A program made the position numbers and the translations under genes. The notes under the pieces were generated by a model that saw only the letters and a list, made by a program, of their open reading frames with translations, did no database searches and had not been told where the DNA came from. DNA of 64,000 nt, from the NCBI RefSeq assembly GCF_014645815.1, contig NZ_BMML01000037.1, positions 1 to 64,000 on the forward strand, written 5' to 3'. This stretch comes from Streptomyces fuscichromogenes. Its GTDB lineage: Bacteria; Actinomycetota; Actinomycetes; Streptomycetales; Streptomycetaceae. Numbering within the stretch: position 1 is the stretch's first letter; every line of letters begins with the position of its first letter. Of the stretch, positions 13,201 to 19,200 are shown one piece after another.

Positions 13201-16200
13201 GCCCTCGGGGCCTGCTTCCTGACCTCCGCTGCTCGCGGACGGGCTGCCGTGCCGGTAGTTGAACAGCGAGCTGAACAGCGGCGCGGAGGCGGGCACGCCG
13301 CTCCCCCGCTGAGCGACCGCCAGCGGGGCGTGCTCGTGCACCAGCAGACCCGTCAACTGCGTCTGTACGGCCCGTACCGCACCGATCACGTCCACACCGG
13401 CGACGTCCAACCGCACCGGCAACGTGTTGATGAACGGACCCGGGATGCGCAAGGCACCCGATCCGGCGCTCATCCGGCCCAGCAGCACCGTCCCGAACAC
13501 CACGTCCGTGCGGCCCGACAGGGTCGCCAGCACCCGGGCCCAGGCCACGTGGAACAGCGTCGCCGGGCTCACCCCCAGCCGACGGGCCTGCTCGCGCACC
13601 CGCTCGGCGAGGCCGTCGGCCATCCGCAGCCGCTCCGACCGCACCCCGGTTCCGTCGCCATGGGCATCGGCGAGGCCGAAGGGCAACGTCGGCTCGGTCA
13701 CACCACGCAGCAGACCCGCGAAGTACTCCTCATGCCCGGCGCCGGACACACCCAGCCGTGCCTGAGCCACGAAATCGCGGAACGGCAGCGGCTCCGGCAG
13801 GTCAACGCCACGTCCCGCCATGAGCGCGGCGATCTCACCCAACATCACCTCCAGCCCTGTGTGGTCCTGGAGCAGGTGGTGCACCTGTACCAACGCCAGC
13901 CACCGGCCGCTGCCCGGTTCCACCGCCGTATGCACGCGCAGCAACGGCGCCCGACGTACGTCCATCCACGAGCCGGCCGCTGCCAGCAGCTCAAGCGCCG
14001 CGTCCCCGGTTCCGGAAAGGTCCACTTCGGTGACCGGTACGGCCGCTCGGCGCCACACCACCTGCACCGGCTCCGGCAACCCCTCCCACACCACGCCGGT
14101 CCGGTAGATGTCATGCCGATCCACGACCTGCTGCAACGCCTTCAGGAACCCGCTCAGACGCGTACGGCTGTCGAAGCCCAGCACCATCGACATCAGGTAC
14201 GCATCCGTCTCGGCGGACCTGGCCATCAGGTGGTGGAAGAAGATGCCCTCCTGGAGCGGGGCCAGCGGATACACGTCCGCCACGTTCGCGGCCCCGCCCT
14301 CCACCGCCTCGCACACCAACTCCACCTGCGCGGGCGACAGATCCACCAACGGCAGCATCTCCGGGGTGATCACCTCCGCACCGGCCGGAATACCGTTCGG
14401 CGGCACCTCCACCACACCACCACCGCCGTCGCCGGCCAGCGCCAGCGCCGCCGGAGTGGGCGCCTCGAACAGCGCCCGCACCGACACACCCAGCCCCAGC
14501 TCACGCAACCTCGACGTCAGCGACACCGCCAACAGCGAATGCCCGCCCAACTCGAAGAAGTTGTCCTCCACCCCCACCCGCTCCACACCCAACACCTCGG
14601 CAAACACCCGGCACACGATCTCCTCAGCCACCGTGGCTGGACCCCGACCGCCCCCGGCCGAGCCGTACTCCGGCGCCGGCAACGCAGCCCGGTCCACCTT
14701 GCCGTTCACCGACAACGGCATCGCGTCCAACACCACCACCGCCGACGGCACCATGTACTCCGGCAACCGCCCAGCAGCGAACGCCCGCACCTCCTCGCCC
14801 GCAACACCGCCGTCGGCGGGAACGACATACGCGACCAGCCGCACATCGCCGGGCACATCCTCACGCGCGACGACCACCGCCTTGGCCACCCCCCAATGCG
14901 CGGTCAGAACAACCTCGACCTCACCCGGCTCCACCCGGAACCCCCGCACCTTCACCTGATCATCCACACGCCCCACGAACACCAACTCACCATCAACCGT
15001 CCACCGCACCAGATCCCCCGTCCGATACATCCGCTCACCCACCATCCCGAACGGACACGCCACAAACCGCTCCGCCGTCAACCCCATACGACCGTGATAG
15101 CCACGCGCCAGCCCCACCCCCGCAATGAACAACTCCCCCACCACACCCGGCACCACCGGCCGCAACCACCCGTCCAACACGAACACCCGCGTATTCCAGA
15201 TCGGCACACCAATCGGCACACCACCACCCGACACCCCACCCCCGAACACCCACGCCGTCGAATCCACCGACGCCTCCGTCGGCCCATACAAGTTGTGCAA
15301 CTCCGCACCACACACCCCCACAAACCGCTCCGCAGACACCACCGACAACGCCTCACCCGAACACACCACCCGCCGCAACGAACCCCACGCCCCCGGATCA
15401 CCCCCCTCCACAAACGCATCCAACATCGACGGCACAAAATGAACCGTCGTCACCCCCTCCGAGCGGATCACCTCCGACAGATACACCGGATCACCCTGAC
15501 CACCCGGCCGCGCCAACACCAACCGCGCACCCGACACCAACGGCCAGAACAACTCCCACACCGACACATCGAAACTCACCGACGTCTTCTGCAACACCAC
15601 ATCATCCGCGCCCAGCCCGAACCGGTCCTGCATCCACAACAACCGATTCACAATCCCCGCATGCGACACCACCACACCCTTCGGCACCCCCGTCGACCCC
15701 GACGTATACATCACATACGCCGCCCCACCAGACCACCCCCGCCCCACCACCGGCACCACCTCACCAGCCACCCCCACCTCATCCACACACACCACCGGCA
15801 CACCAAGATCCCCCGGCAACACCCCCACCACACCAGAAGCCGTCACCACACACACCGGCCCCGCATCCCCCAACATGAACCCCACCCGCTCCACCGGATA
15901 CGACGGATCCACCGGCAAAAACGCAGCACCCGCCTTCAACACCCCCAACAACGCCACCACCAGATCAACCGACCGCTCCAACACCACCGCCACCACACAC
16001 TCCGCACCCACCCCACACCCCACCAACAACCCCGCCAACCGCGACGCCCGCTCATCCAACTCCCCGAACGTCACCCGCTCATCCCCACACACCACCGCCA
16101 CCGCACCCGGAGACCGCACCACCTGCAACCCGAACAACTCCGACAACGTCAACCCCGGCACCACCACACCCGTCTCATTCCACCCCTCCACCACCCGCCG

Positions 16201-19200
16201 CCGCTCACCGTCCGACAACACCTCGACCCGGCTCATCCGCACCTGCGGATCGGCGGCCACCGCCTCAAGGACTCGTATCAGCCGTTCGCTGATCGACGTG
16301 ACGGTCCCCTGGTCGAAGAGGTCCGCCGAACCCGTCACCGAGCCCCGCAGCCCCACTGTCCAACCGTCGGCGCCGGTCACCTCGCCCACCGCGACGTCCA
16401 GGTCGAACCTGGACGGCAGCGGTCCCACCGGCAGCCACGTCACCTGGAGACCCGGGAGCTCCAGGGCCGCCTCGTGCACGTCCTGACCGGTGAGCATGAC
16501 CTGGAAGAGGGGGTGCCGGGAGAGCGAGCGGTCCGGTGCCAGCAGTTCCACCAGCCGCTCGAACGGCACGTCCTGGTGGTCCAGGGCCGTCAGGCCGGCC
16601 TCCCGCACCCGCCCGAGAACGTCGGTGAAAGAGGGGTCACCGGTCAGATCCGTCCGCAGGACCAACGTGTTGACGAAGAACCCGACCAGGTCGTCCAGGG
16701 CCTGATCGGTCCGTCCCGCCACCGCGGTGCCGATCGGGATGTCCTCGCCCGCGCCCAACCGCGACAGGAGCACCGCCAGCGCCGCCTGGACCACCATGAA
16801 GACCGTCGCACCCTGCTCGCGTGCCAACGCCGCCAGCCGGGCATACACGTGCTCCGGGACGTCCAGCGGCACCGTGTGACCCCGATGCGAGGCTACGGCC
16901 GGCCGTACCCGGTCCGCGGGCAGCGCGAGTTCCGCGGCGGACCCCGCCAACTCCTCACGCCAGTAATCGACTTGGCGTGCGAGCAGGCTTCCGGGGTCGG
17001 CCTCCGCGCCCAGCAGCTCGCGCTGCCACGACGTGTAGTCCGCGTACTGCACCGGCAGTGGTTCCCACCCCGGCGCACGTCCTTCCCGGCGCGCCGCATA
17101 AGCGACGGACAGATCACGGCCCAGCGGGCCCATCGACCAGCCGTCCCCCGCGACATGGTGGATCACCAGAACCAGTACCCGGGCGTCCGGGCCGGTCTCG
17201 ATCAGCAGGGCCCGTATCGGCACCTGTGCGGAAAGGTCGAAGGCATGCCCTGCCTCGGCCGCCACCAGGTCCGCCACCTGTTCCTCGGTGGCCCGGGTGA
17301 CCCGCAGGATCTCCCCCGCTTCGTCGGGCGCCAGCACATGCTGGAACGGTTCACCGTCCGTGGTGGGGAACACCGTGCGCAGCGCCTCGTGGCGCGCCAC
17401 GACATCCGACAGCGCCTCGCTGAGCGCCTCGACGTCTACCGGCCCGGTCAGACGCAGCGCTCCCGGCAGGTTGTACGTCGGGCTCGGGCCCTCCAGCTGC
17501 GCCAGGAACCACAACCGGCGCTGCGCGAACGACAGCGGCATCCGCTCGGGCCGCTCGCGTCGGGTCAGGGCCGCCCGGGCCGGACCCGCACTCGTGATCC
17601 GCGCCGCCAGGGCGGCCGGGGTCGGTGTCTCGAAGAGCGTTCGGACGCTGACCTCGACACCGAGCCGGACCCGGACCCGGGACACCAGACGAGTGGCCAG
17701 CAGCGAGTGTCCGCCCAGCCCGAAGAAGTCGTCGTCCGGCGCGACCCGTTCCAGGCCCAGTACGTCGGCGAAGGCCTCACACAGCAGGCGCTCCTCGCGG
17801 GAGGCGGGCTCACGCCCGCCGCTCGTCCCGGCGGTTGCCGGCTCGGGCAGGGCGGCCCGGTCGAGTTTGCCGTTGGCGGTCAGCGGGAGAGCGGGCAGGG
17901 ACACGAACACGGCGGGGACCATGTAGGCGGGCAGTCGCCCGGCAGCGTGGGCACCCAGGTCCGCGTACAGGTCCGCGTGCGGGTCAGCGTGCGGGTCAGC
18001 GGAGAGGTCCTGGTCCGGCCGGGCAGCGCGGCCGGTGTCGTCGGGGACGACGTAGGCGACGAGTCGTCTGTCCCCGTGGGTGTCCTCGCGGACCGTCACC
18101 ACGGACTGGGCGACGCGCGGATGGGCGGCCAGAACCGCCTCGACCTCGGCCGGCTCGACCCGGAACCCGCGGAGCTTCACCTGGTCGTCGGCGCGTCCCA
18201 TGAAGAGCAGCTCGCCGTCCGCCGTCCAGCGGGCCAGGTCCCCGGTCCGGTACATCCGCTCGCCCGGGTCACCGAACGGGCATGCCACGAAGCGTTCCGC
18301 CGTCAGCGCCGTACGACCGTGGTAGCCGCGGGCCAGACCTGCCCCGGCCACGTAGAGTTCCCCGGCCACCCCGGGCGGGACCGGGTGCAGGCACCCGTCG
18401 AGGAGGTACACACGGGTGTTGTCCATCGGCCGGCCGATCGGCAGCACCTCCGGCACCGCGCCGGCCTCCGCGGCCGCGTACTGCGTGGCGGACAGGGTGA
18501 TCTCCGTGGGCCCGTACAGGTTCCGCACCACCACACCCGGGCACGCCTCCAGGACCGCCGTCACGGCGGCCGCCGGCACCACGTCACCGCCGGTCAGCAC
18601 CTCACGCAGACCGGCGAAACACGCCGGGTCCTCCTCGGCCAGCACCCGTAGCAGTCCGGCGGTCACGAACACATGGGTCAGCCCTCGTGCGGCGACCAGC
18701 GATCTGATCGTCTCGCCGTCCAGCTCGGCCGACGGAGCCAGGACCACTGTCCCGCCACGCGCCAGCGTCACCCACAGCTCCAGCACCGAGGCGTCGAACG
18801 CGTACGGCGCGTACCCCAGGACCCGGGCCGACTCGTCCCAGCACCGGTCGGACGCCAACTCGACGAGGTCCCGCTGGGTGACCACCACGCCCTTCGGTCG
18901 CCCCGTCGACCCCGACGTGTACATCACATACGCGGCCGTGTCAGGCCACACCGGCCCCGGTGCGGCCCAGGTGTCCCCGGCCGTCGGCTTCGCGGCCACG
19001 GCGGGATCGTCCACGCACACCACCGGCACACCCGGCTCCCGCGGCAGTGCCGGCGCCAGGGCGGAGTCCGTCACCACACACACCGGTCCGGCGTCCGCCA
19101 GCATGAACGCGATCCGCTCGGCCGGGTAGGAGGGGTCCACCGGCAGATACGCGGCCCCCGCCTTCCACACCGCCAGCAGTGCCACCACGAGGTCGACGGA

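Noticed and set aside
7800..17560. Epimerization domains after T2 or T3
   Set aside because: The sequences after T2 and T3 open with LAPLQEGIFFHHL and run straight into A domains, so they are single condensation domains, not E plus C pairs.
13066..18651. An 1861-codon open frame on the plus strand
   Set aside because: It is antisense to NRPS modules 1 to 3 and has a low-complexity His/Arg/Pro composition. It is not a gene.
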